Source: Deltaproteobacteria bacterium
Lineage (GTDB): Bacteria > Myxococcota_A > Polyangia > HGW-17 > SLPX01
Assembly: GCA_011390535.1 (NCBI GenBank)
Contig: JAABSF010000246.1
Location: 1-5,093, forward strand
Direction of reading: 5' to 3'
DNA: 5,093 bases
Shown here: positions 1-5,093 of the stretch, piece after piece
Layout of the letters: every line of letters begins with the position of its first letter
How positions within the stretch are numbered: position 1 is the stretch's first letter
Notes under the pieces: generated by a model
Told to the model about the DNA's origin: nothing
What the model saw: only the letters and a program-made list of their open reading frames with translations
Databases searched by the model: none
Program-made: the position numbers and the translations under genes

Positions 1-8
1 TTTGTTGC

Positions 9-18
9 TTTTTTTTTT
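9..18 (+). other. Run of ten T at the left edge
   Basis: Ten consecutive T residues lie 30 bases upstream of the first start codon. Such a tract could be the U-run of a terminator for a gene to the left, but the GC stem that would prove this lies outside the window or is absent. No convincing -35/-10 promoter pair is visible between here and base 49. This is a descriptive call only. Confidence 0.3.
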
Positions 19-48
19 AAGAGCAAGTAAGGTTGAGTCGGAGTTTCT

Positions 49-1188
49 ATGGATCATGTTGAGCCTACATTTGAGGTACTGGAGCCCATACTGGCCAACT
101 CTCAGTTCGCGATAACAGTTGCCGACACCAAAGGGCTGTTGACTATTTTCAATGTTGCCGCCGAAAAGCTCACAGGCTATACCAGGGAAGAGGTTCTGGG
201 TACTTCGGTTACTCGTTTCTATGAAGAAGAAGAGGAGTGTTTCGCCTTATGGGAGAGGGTTCGTCTTCAAGGGAAGATTGAAGGGTATGAAACGAATATG
301 GTGCACAAAAATGGGGAGCTTGTGCCGGTATCCTTGTTTTTGGCTGAGATTCATGACGAGTGCGGGCGAGTGGTCGGGTCCATGGCTCTATCTATGGATC
401 AGAGAGAGAAGGATAGGCTGGCTTCCGACTTGGAGCGAGAGAAATCCAGGGTGAGGTTCTATAATGATGTTCTTCGTCACGATATCCGCAACGCGACGCA
501 AACAATCTCGGGGTATCTCCAGATGCTGGTAGACAGGAGAGAATGCCGTGGAGATGGAGTGGCGGCCAAAGCGGTAGAGGTTTGTCTGAGGCAGGCTCGC
601 CGGATTCGTGATTTGATCGAAAATGTGGGGATATTGGAGAGAATAGAAAACCGGGGAGAGAGGATCACGCAGTCGGTTGATATGGTGACGTTGGTTCGTG
701 AGGTCGTGGGTTTGGTGCGCGACACCTACAGCGATCGGGATTTAAAGATGGAGGTCTCACTGCCGCCTCAGGATGTGTTTGTGATAGAGAGCTGCCCCTT
801 ATTGAAAGATGCCCTTTTCAATCTGGTGGATAATGCCGTAGCACATAACGGCTCAAGCGAACCATGGGTTTCCGTTAAGCTGGAACATGAACCCGGAGTG
901 GAAGCGTCTAGCCGGGAAAAATTCGATAAATATCGCATCACCATCGAAGACAATGGTCCGGGGATAGCAGAAGTTAATAAGGATTTGATATTTCAGAGAT
1001 ATATCAGGTTGTGTGTTGGCGGTTCCGGGTTGGGGCTCTCTGTAGTAAAAGCGGTTGTAAAACGCTGCGAGGGGGAGGTCTGGGTCGAAGACCGCGTAGA
1101 GGGGTGCCCTGAGAAAGGGGCTCGGTTTGTGCTTGAGTTGTATTCAAGACCGAGAAATAAACGAACCACGGGTAGGGTGCTGGAATGA
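49..1188 (+). CDS. Soluble PAS-domain sensor histidine kinase (haloarchaeal-like H/N boxes)
   Basis: A 379-residue cytoplasmic histidine kinase. It should autophosphorylate on a histidine in response to a signal read by its PAS domain and pass the phosphate to a receiver, most simply the product of the overlapping downstream gene. The PAS domain spans about residues 14-118 and has the typical N35-x-A-A-x-x-L-T-G-Y segment ending at G51. A short coiled linker follows. The dimerisation/phosphoacceptor helix contains VLRHDIRN with H144 as the probable phosphorylation site. The ATPase domain spans about 240-368, with N-box LVDNAVAHN (N262), G1 box DNGPGI (D301, G303, G305) and G2 box GSGLGLS (325-331). 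There is no signal peptide or membrane segment, so the input is probably an internal cue such as redox state, a ligand or a partner protein. GGAG at 40-43, five bases before the ATG, supports the start. The H- and N-box wording resembles haloarchaeal and methanogen kinases, which also occur scattered in bacteria. The signal is unknown. Confidence 0.93.
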   Translation: MDHVEPTFEVLEPILANSQFAITVADTKGLLTIFNVAAEKLTGYTREEVLGTSVTRFYEEEEECFALWERVRLQGKIEGYETNMVHKNGELVPVSLFLAEIHDECGRVVGSMALSMDQREKDRLASDLEREKSRVRFYNDVLRHDIRNATQTISGYLQMLVDRRECRGDGVAAKAVEVCLRQARRIRDLIENVGILERIENRGERITQSVDMVTLVREVVGLVRDTYSDRDLKMEVSLPPQDVFVIESCPLLKDALFNLVDNAVAHNGSSEPWVSVKLEHEPGVEASSREKFDKYRITIEDNGPGIAEVNKDLIFQRYIRLCVGGSGLGLSVVKAVVKRCEGEVWVEDRVEGCPEKGARFVLELYSRPRNKRTTGRVLE

Positions 1189-1583
1189 AAATTGACTCAT
1201 CTTCAACTCCAAAGGTGCTCATTGTCGAAGACGATGTTGATGCCCTTGGTTTTTTTGAGCTTTTGTTTTCCGAGGCAGGATACATTGTTTGGGGGGCTTG
1301 TACCAGCGGTGAGAGAGCTGTCGAGCTGTGCGAAAACGCAGAGAGTGCTCCTGATGTTGTGGTTCTGGATTACAGGCTCCCAGGGATGGATGGCGTTGAG
1401 GTTGCCAAGCGGTTGATGGAGATGGATTCGAGTATAGAGATCATTTTGTGTACAGCAGATGACTCGGCGAGAGAATCTGCAGAGGCCGTCGGGATTTATC
1501 GTTTCAAGACAAAGCCTGTTGAAAATGCCAACCTGTTGAAAAATATAGCCAAGGCGTACAAAAACAAGCTACGTCGTTCTTGA
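1185..1583 (+). CDS. Single-domain response regulator (receiver only)
   Basis: A 132-residue CheY-like receiver with no output domain. The acidic pocket is E15-D16-D17 in VLIVEDD, the phosphoacceptor is D62 in VVVLDYRLPGMDG, the switch threonine is T90 in ILCTADD, and the conserved lysine is K110 in KTKP. All key residues are present, so phosphorylation should work. Its start overlaps the kinase stop as ATGA, with TAGGG at 1173-1177 as ribosome-binding site, so translation is probably coupled to the kinase. This makes it the obvious cognate partner. Because only about 20 residues follow K110 and these are a basic tail (KAYKNKLRRS), it cannot bind DNA by a known output domain. It probably acts by docking on another protein or by relaying phosphate onward. 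Target unknown. Confidence 0.93.
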   Translation: MKIDSSSTPKVLIVEDDVDALGFFELLFSEAGYIVWGACTSGERAVELCENAESAPDVVVLDYRLPGMDGVEVAKRLMEMDSSIEIILCTADDSARESAEAVGIYRFKTKPVENANLLKNIAKAYKNKLRRS

Positions 1584-1597
1584 CATCGTTCATGATC
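1574..1597 (+). repeat. Imperfect 12-base tandem direct repeat over the receiver-gene stop
   Basis: TCGTTCTTGACA (1574-1585) is followed directly by TCGTTCATGATC (1586-1597), with 9 of 12 bases matching. The first copy covers the last codons and stop of the response regulator and contains a perfect -35-like TTGACA at 1580-1585. No good -10 box is found 16-18 bases further on. The repeat may be chance, or a binding site for a regulator of the genes downstream. Confidence 0.3.
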
Positions 1598-1758
1598 ACT
1601 TCAAAAACTATCCTTTCAGAAAATCGGTGCGAGTTATCGAGTAACTATCGATGCTGTTTGTGTGAGCTTGATGGATCAATGAATGAATTCGAGATTTTTG
1701 ATTTCGCCGGTTGATCCGACAGTTTCAAAACAGCGTCGTAAGAAAAGAGTGGAGACGG
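1584..1758 (+). promoter_or_regulatory. Intergenic leader upstream of miaB with several inverted repeats
   Basis: This 175-base gap separates the signalling pair from miaB and must hold whatever ends the first operon and starts the second. Visible structure is AGTTA-TCGAG-TAACT (1632-1646), TTGAT-GG-ATCAA (1668-1679), and a 7-base arm GGATCAA (1673-1679) complementary to TTGATCC (1711-1717). The second and third structures share bases 1673-1679 and so are mutually exclusive, as in an alternative-fold leader, although each stem is short. No GC-rich stem with a T-run is seen, so no intrinsic terminator is called. No -35/-10 pair is convincing. Confidence 0.4.
1751..1754 (+). promoter_or_regulatory. 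Ribosome-binding site that sets the miaB start
   Basis: GGAG lies four bases before the ATG at 1759, inside a purine-rich stretch AAGAGTGGAGACGG. The reading frame stays open upstream to a TTG at 1711, but that codon has no ribosome-binding site. It would add 16 residues ahead of the conserved MiaB N-terminus, so the ATG at 1759 is preferred. Confidence 0.7.
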
Positions 1759-3075
1759 ATGGATAATAAAAAAAAGGCTTTCATACACACCTTCGGGTGT
1801 CAGATGAACGAGTACGATTCAATGCGATATGCCGAAGTGCTCCAGCGACACGGCTATGACATGGTTGATGAGCCTAAGAAAGCCGACATGATACTTTTGA
1901 ACTCTTGCTCCATCCGAGAGAAAGCCGAACAGAAGCTCTTGTCGGCGCTGGGCCGTTATGTCGTCTATCACAAAAATAAGCCGGAGATGAAGATTGTTTT
2001 GGCGGGGTGTACCGCGCAGCTTCGTGGCGTGGAGATCATGAAGAGGTTTGCCGAGATAGACATGGTAATGGGGACAGACAACTCATGGCGGCTGGAGGAG
2101 TGGTTGCAAAACCCATTGTCGGGGGCACGATATCTAAATCGCACATCAGTTGAAGAATACAGTTTTTGCAGCGCTGCGCCGGGTGGCGGCGGTGTTGGAG
2201 TTAGCGCCAACGTAACGATAATGAAAGGCTGTGATAACCGTTGCGCGTACTGCGTTGTTCCGGCGGCTCGTGGGCCGAGGATTGATCGGCCTCGTGGGAG
2301 CATTATTCAAGAGGTGGATAAAATGGTCTCTGCAGGTGCCCGTGAGATTGTGCTCTTGGGACAAAACGTTAACGCCTATCGTCGAGGGCCGGAAGGTTTT
2401 GCCGGGCTCCTGAAATCTGTGGCCGAACGACCCGGGGTTTCGCGGGTTCGCTTTACTACCAGCCACCCACGTGACCTGGATATTCAAACTGTGAAAGCAG
2501 TCGGGGAGACACCTGAAATATGTCCGCACTTTCATCTGCCTGTTCAGTCCGGTTCTACCCGGGTGCTGAGGCGGATGGGCCGGGGCTATACCCGGGAGGA
2601 TTATCTCACCAGAGTTGGATGGATTCGAGAAAATGTCCCCGGGGCCGCCGTGAGCACCGATATAATTGTGGGGTTTCCCGGTGAGACGGAAGATGATTTC
2701 AATGAAACCATGAGCCTTTTGGAAAAGGTCAGGTATACTTTTATTTACTCTTTTTGTTATTCTGATCGTCCTGATACCAGGGCGGAGAAGATGACTGATG
2801 GAGTGGAACCCGAGGCGGCTTCCTCTCGTCTGGCGATGCTTCAGCGCCGGCAAGAGGAGATATCAACAGAGAACCTTCGCTCATGGGTCGATAAGGTGGG
2901 AGAGGTTTTGGTGGAAGGGCCTTCGAGGCAAGGTAATGGTCAGATGATGGGGCGTTTGCCCACTTTTGAGATAGTGAATTTCGGATCCGAAGGGTCGGAA
3001 GAGTTGACAGGAGAGGTGGTTAGAGTTGAGATTACTGCTGCAGGTCATCATACCCTTGAAGGTCGGCACCTGTGA
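1759..3075 (+). CDS. miaB: tRNA-2-methylthio-N6-dimethylallyladenosine synthase MiaB
   Basis: A 438-residue radical-SAM methylthiotransferase that adds a methylthio group to C2 of N6-isopentenyl-adenosine at position 37 of tRNAs reading codons that begin with U. The N-terminal UPF0004 domain carries the three cysteines of the auxiliary 4Fe-4S cluster: C14 in HTFGCQMNE, C50 in NSCSIREKAEQK and C84 in LAGCTAQ. The radical-SAM cluster motif is C158-x3-C162-x2-C165 (CDNRCAYC). Further family signatures are HFHLPVQSGS and IIVGFPGETEDDF. The TRAM tRNA-binding domain occupies about 373-438. The NSCSIREKAEQK wording favours MiaB over its relatives RimO and MtaB. The length is slightly shorter than the 474 residues of E. 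coli MiaB. One oddity follows the radical-SAM cysteines, where RGPRIDRP replaces the more usual RGxExSRP pattern. The next gene starts 30 bases downstream and is probably cotranscribed. Confidence 0.96.
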   Translation: MDNKKKAFIHTFGCQMNEYDSMRYAEVLQRHGYDMVDEPKKADMILLNSCSIREKAEQKLLSALGRYVVYHKNKPEMKIVLAGCTAQLRGVEIMKRFAEIDMVMGTDNSWRLEEWLQNPLSGARYLNRTSVEEYSFCSAAPGGGGVGVSANVTIMKGCDNRCAYCVVPAARGPRIDRPRGSIIQEVDKMVSAGAREIVLLGQNVNAYRRGPEGFAGLLKSVAERPGVSRVRFTTSHPRDLDIQTVKAVGETPEICPHFHLPVQSGSTRVLRRMGRGYTREDYLTRVGWIRENVPGAAVSTDIIVGFPGETEDDFNETMSLLEKVRYTFIYSFCYSDRPDTRAEKMTDGVEPEAASSRLAMLQRRQEEISTENLRSWVDKVGEVLVEGPSRQGNGQMMGRLPTFEIVNFGSEGSEELTGEVVRVEITAAGHHTLEGRHL

Positions 3076-3105
3076 GCGGCAAAGAATGGATTGGGAGGCG
3101 AATAG

Positions 3106-3612
3106 ATGATTGAAGAATGCATTGAAATGAAGGTTTCGGGGGTAGTAATGGATCCCAACTCCAACACTCCCATACTTGTTCTTAAAGATGAGAGCGGGGA
3201 TACGGTGTTGCCTATTTGGATAGGAGTAATGGAGGCGGCCGCCATAGCAGCGTCCTTGGAAAAAGTCGTCCCGCCTCGTCCCATGACACACGATCTTTTT
3301 GCGAGTGTGATGTATGAGCTGGGCGCACAGCTGGTGAGTGTTGAAATTCCCAGGGTCTCCGAAGGTACATTCTATGCTGTTTTGAACATGCAGACTCCTA
3401 ACGGGATGCTGGAATTGGACGCCAGGCCTTCTGATGCCGTGGCGCTTTCTTTGCGCGCGCCATGTCCGATTTATGTTACTATGGAAGTTGTAGAAGCAGC
3501 CGGACTTGTGGTAGAAAAGCCGGACACGGATGATAACACCGAGGATTCAGAGAAGCTCAAGGAGCTGCTCGAAAATCTCCCTGAAGATGTGTTTGGTAAA
3601 TACAAGATCTGA
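3106..3612 (+). CDS. Bifunctional nuclease family protein (DUF151/BFN domain)
   Basis: A 168-residue soluble protein of the DUF151 family, named after plant BFN proteins reported to have RNase and DNase activity. The biochemical role of the bacterial members is poorly defined. The domain fills about residues 1-135. Signatures are LPIWIG-x2-EAAAIA (35-48), PPRPMTHDLF (56-65), GTFYAVL (87-93), the highly conserved LDARPSDAVALSLR (104-117) and PIYV (121-124). The acidic tail ends in LKELLENLPEDVFGKYKI, resembling the 'FL..L.PEDF..Y' ending common in the family. No C-terminal UvrB/UvrC motif is present. GGGAGG at 3093-3098, seven bases before the ATG, supports the start. The short gap after miaB suggests a shared transcript, which would fit an RNA-linked role. 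That functional link is inference. Confidence 0.92.
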   Translation: MIEECIEMKVSGVVMDPNSNTPILVLKDESGDTVLPIWIGVMEAAAIAASLEKVVPPRPMTHDLFASVMYELGAQLVSVEIPRVSEGTFYAVLNMQTPNGMLELDARPSDAVALSLRAPCPIYVTMEVVEAAGLVVEKPDTDDNTEDSEKLKELLENLPEDVFGKYKI

Positions 3613-3633
3613 GAGGCTTTTTTAACCCCTCTT
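3611..3633 (+). other. Weak hairpin just after the DUF151 gene
   Basis: AGAGG (3612-3616) can pair with CCTCT (3628-3632) around an 11-base T-rich loop, with a G-T pair possible outside. The T-run sits in the loop rather than after the stem, so this does not fit a standard intrinsic terminator. It may be a weak transcript-end or processing structure, or chance. Confidence 0.25.
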
Positions 3634-3643
3634 GAATTGGTTG

Positions 3644-3693
3644 GGTGCCGGAACGTCAATAATTGATGAACCCTAAGCTTAGAACGGTGCCGG
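3644..3693 (+). repeat. 8-base direct repeat flanking two palindromes
   Basis: GGTGCCGG occurs at 3644-3651 and again at 3686-3693, 42 bases apart start to start, or about four helical turns. Between the copies lie TCAAT-A-ATTGA (3656-3666) and the perfect 10-base palindrome CTAAGCTTAG (3673-3682). This packs three symmetrical or repeated elements into 50 bases directly before the HEAT-repeat gene, a plausible operator or promoter region. No clear -10/-35 pair can be picked out, and short palindromes of this kind can arise by chance. Confidence 0.35.
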
Positions 3694-3696
3694 CCC

Positions 3697-4575
3697 ATGA
3701 GAGAGATTAATTGCGACGGAAATAGTATTTTGAGCAGCCCTTCATCGAGAAAGATAGGTTTTAGAGATTCGGGTGTGAGGATCCGACATCTATATAGATT
3801 AAGGTTTTTTCTGTTTTTTGTCGCGATAGTGAGCGGAGTATTAGTCTGCCGGCCTCGGGTGGGGCGTGCCGACAAAGTGGCGGCACTGATATCGCGGCTT
3901 GAAAATAACTCAAGCTACAGGGTGCGGGTGACGGCTGCGCTGTTGTTGGGCAAGGCTTGTGATCCCAGAGCTTTTGGCGCCTTGGTGAAGGCTGTCCGGT
4001 CAGACGAAAATCCAGTTGTTCGTTCCACAGCGGCGGGCTCTCTTGCGGCGATGGGGCTCATGAAAGCAGCCAAGGTGCTCAAGAAAGCCACCCGCGATAA
4101 AGACAACGTTGCGAAAAAAGGAGCTAGATCCGCTTTAGCCAAGCTTTGCAAGGGGAACACAAAGAGAAAGCAAGTTTACCTTAATTTAGATCGGATGACT
4201 TACAAGGGCCCGAAGAAGGGGAAGGTGGCAGTTGATATGGTGCGATGTAGGTTGGCCAAGGCTTTCCGTAAAGAGTCCGGGGTGTTATTGTCGTGGACGG
4301 GTTGTGCGAAACCCAAACAAAGGCAACTCAGCCGGAAGAGGTTGAAAGGTTATTTTGTGGATGTGGTGGTTCACATAAAAATGTTCGGTGACCAGTTGGG
4401 TTGCAAAGTGAGTCCCACTATTTTCACTTATCCAAGGGGGCAGCTCCGCACCACCGGAGGAGGGACATCGGTGAAGGTGCATGGCAAGTTGGATAATGCC
4501 ACCATAGACACATGTGTTAAACACGCAATAGATGCAACGGCTGGTGGTCTGATACAGACAATACGCCGGCTCTGA
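3697..4575 (+). CDS. Predicted secreted HEAT-repeat protein with unrecognised C-terminal domain
   Basis: Up to 292 residues. A hydrophobic segment at about 37-50 (FFLFFVAIVSGVLV), preceded by basic residues and followed by VGRA-DK, looks like a Sec signal peptide cleaved after A58. C51 does not sit in a proper lipobox (VLVC has Val at -1), so it is probably not a lipoprotein. Two HEAT-type helical repeats follow, at about 74-104 (YRVRVTAALLLGKACDPRAFGALVKAV) and 105-136 (NPVVRSTAAGSLAAMG...), with a third partial repeat to about 152. These usually form protein-binding scaffolds. Residues about 158-292 form a separate, very basic domain with alternating strand and helix character. It has four cysteines (184, 203, 236, 273) that could form disulfides outside the cytoplasm, and I do not recognise it. 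The ATG at 3697 has no clear ribosome-binding site. A GTG at 3775 would give a tidier signal peptide (MRIRHLYRLRFF...). The next gene follows after 21 bases. Confidence 0.82.
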   Translation: MREINCDGNSILSSPSSRKIGFRDSGVRIRHLYRLRFFLFFVAIVSGVLVCRPRVGRADKVAALISRLENNSSYRVRVTAALLLGKACDPRAFGALVKAVRSDENPVVRSTAAGSLAAMGLMKAAKVLKKATRDKDNVAKKGARSALAKLCKGNTKRKQVYLNLDRMTYKGPKKGKVAVDMVRCRLAKAFRKESGVLLSWTGCAKPKQRQLSRKRLKGYFVDVVVHIKMFGDQLGCKVSPTIFTYPRGQLRTTGGGTSVKVHGKLDNATIDTCVKHAIDATAGGLIQTIRRL

Positions 4576-4583
4576 TTAAAAAA

Positions 4584-4589
4584 AGAGGA
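4584..4589 (+). promoter_or_regulatory. Ribosome-binding site of the last gene
   Basis: AGAGGA lies seven bases before the ATG at 4597, within the 21-base gap after the HEAT-repeat gene. It fixes the start of the right-edge gene and supports cotranscription of the two. Confidence 0.7.
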
Positions 4590-4596
4590 TATCGCA

Positions 4597-5093
4597 ATGG
4601 CGAAAGGAAATTCAGGCCGCAAGCTCCGCAATTTTATGCTTAATAAAAAGCTTCAACTCAGCTTCGCCCTTTTTATGCTGGGTGTGACTGCGTTGCTCTG
4701 CGGGACACTTATCACCGTCACTGTTTATGAGATGAGGCGATCAAGGGCTATGTTTACAAGGCAGCGGCGGGAAGACAGCAAGATGTTCGCTAAACAGCGA
4801 AAAGAGGCGACCAAAATGTTCGCCCGCCAAAGGCGGGAGGCCACAAATATTATGGAAAAGCAGCTCAAGGTGGCCACCGATATGCTTGACGTTATGAAAA
4901 TGGACGAGAGCCTGAAAGATGCTGTAGAGGTTGCCCAAAAAGACATTCGGGACCGGGATGCTCAGCGTGTGGCGACGCGAAGCCAACAAGATAAAGAGCT
5001 TGCCGGGCGGCGTGCCGAAGAAGATAAAGAGATGAAAGCGCGCAGGGAGAAGCTGGATCGCGAGATGGAAGAGACTATGCGCCGCTCCACCAT
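4597..5093 (+). CDS. Membrane-anchored coiled-coil protein (3' end beyond window)
   Basis: The frame stays open from the ATG to the window edge, giving 165 residues with no stop. The N-terminus is basic (GRKLRNFMLNKK), followed by one membrane segment at about 21-43 (LSFALFMLGVTALLCGTLIT...). The rest is highly charged and helical. Residues 52-106 fall into five successive 11-residue units: MFTRQRREDSK, MFAKQRKEATK, MFARQRREATN, IMEKQLKVATD and MLDVMKMDESL. A later stretch returns to 11-residue spacing, with hydrophobic residues at L135, M146 and M157. Such hendecads form long right-handed or straight coiled coils. The more basic N-terminus suggests it is inside, with the coiled coil in the periplasm. 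The opening resembles Deltaproteobacterial sensor-like membrane proteins in which a second membrane segment and a HAMP domain follow, so a signalling or chemoreceptor-like protein is possible. That part is not visible here. Confidence 0.85.
   Translation, partial: MAKGNSGRKLRNFMLNKKLQLSFALFMLGVTALLCGTLITVTVYEMRRSRAMFTRQRREDSKMFAKQRKEATKMFARQRREATNIMEKQLKVATDMLDVMKMDESLKDAVEVAQKDIRDRDAQRVATRSQQDKELAGRRAEEDKEMKARREKLDREMEETMRRST
4750..4914 (+). repeat. Five 33-base units encoding hendecad coiled-coil repeats
   Basis: Units start at 4750, 4783, 4816, 4849 and 4882. The first three encode MF-x-(R/K)-Q-R-(R/K)-E at the protein level, but use different codons (for example AGG, AAA and CGC at position 4, and CAG, CAG and CAA for the Gln). 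Units four and five are diverged and keep mainly the hydrophobic position and spacing. The pattern suggests an old duplication kept by selection on the protein rather than a recent DNA slippage event. Confidence 0.75.

Noticed and set aside
5..33. Possible promoter TTGCTT with TAAGGT before the kinase gene
   Set aside because: The spacing is 17 bases, but the -10 match is only 3 of 6 and transcription would begin within the ribosome-binding site region. The upstream sequence needed to judge it is outside the window.
1580..1614. Promoter from TTGACA at 1580 to TATCCT at 1609
   Set aside because: The -35 match is perfect, but the spacer is 23 bases, well beyond the usual 16-18, and no better -10 lies at the right distance.
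2146..2853. A 235-codon open frame on the minus strand
   Set aside because: It lies wholly inside miaB, whose cluster cysteines and domain motifs are unmistakable on the + strand. The antisense product has no recognisable motif and a composition typical of a shadow frame.
3612..3632. Intrinsic terminator after the DUF151 gene
   Set aside because: The T-run is in the loop of a 5-base-pair stem and not downstream of it, so the required geometry is missing.
3841..3855. Lipoprotein signal at C51 of the HEAT-repeat protein
   Set aside because: The residue before the Cys is Val rather than Gly, Ala or Ser, and a normal signal-peptidase I site (GRA-DK) follows a few residues later.
3471..3875. Minus-strand open frame spanning the gap before the HEAT-repeat gene
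   Set aside because: It overlaps the conserved end of the DUF151 gene and the signal peptide of the next gene, and has no recognisable domain or ribosome-binding site that I can see.
4725..4989. Minus-strand open frames with repeated-looking peptides
   Set aside because: They mirror the 33-base hendecad units of the + strand gene, whose frame is open from a well-placed ribosome-binding site to the window edge and has a membrane segment and a coiled coil.

Overview
This is a compact bacterial window with every convincing gene on the + strand. It holds five complete coding regions, and a sixth runs off the right edge. Base composition looks moderate and even, and no gene stands out as foreign. 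The gene repertoire suggests a Deltaproteobacteria-like lineage in the broad sense (Desulfobacterota, Myxococcota or Bradymonadota relatives). The hints are a miaB gene followed by a DUF151 bifunctional nuclease, a secreted HEAT-repeat protein, and a one-pass membrane protein beginning with an 'FMLNKKLQLSF'-type segment. This placement is an inference from family resemblance, not from a phylogenetic marker.

Region 1 (1-1583) is a two-gene signalling operon. A soluble PAS-domain histidine kinase overlaps a stand-alone receiver-domain response regulator by 4 bases (ATGA), so the two are probably translationally coupled. Neither has a membrane segment or a DNA-binding output domain. The pair therefore looks like an intracellular sensing relay whose output is protein-protein contact or onward phosphotransfer. 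The kinase H-box and N-box resemble those common in haloarchaeal and methanogen kinases.

Region 2 (1584-1758) is a 175-base gap with several short repeats and inverted repeats but no clear terminator. It probably carries the promoter or leader of the next operon.

Region 3 (1759-3612) is miaB, the tRNA methylthiotransferase gene, followed 30 bases later by a bifunctional-nuclease-family (DUF151) gene. Both are housekeeping-type genes and are probably cotranscribed.

Region 4 (3613-5093) starts with an 84-base gap containing two adjacent palindromes and an 8-base direct repeat. A predicted secreted HEAT-repeat protein with an unrecognised C-terminal domain follows. After 21 bases comes the start of a membrane-anchored protein whose post-membrane part is built from 11-residue (hendecad) coiled-coil repeats. 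These last two genes are probably one envelope-associated operon and are the least characterised part of the window. I see no mobile element, CRISPR array, tRNA or rRNA, and no clear evidence of a new defence or biosynthetic system.
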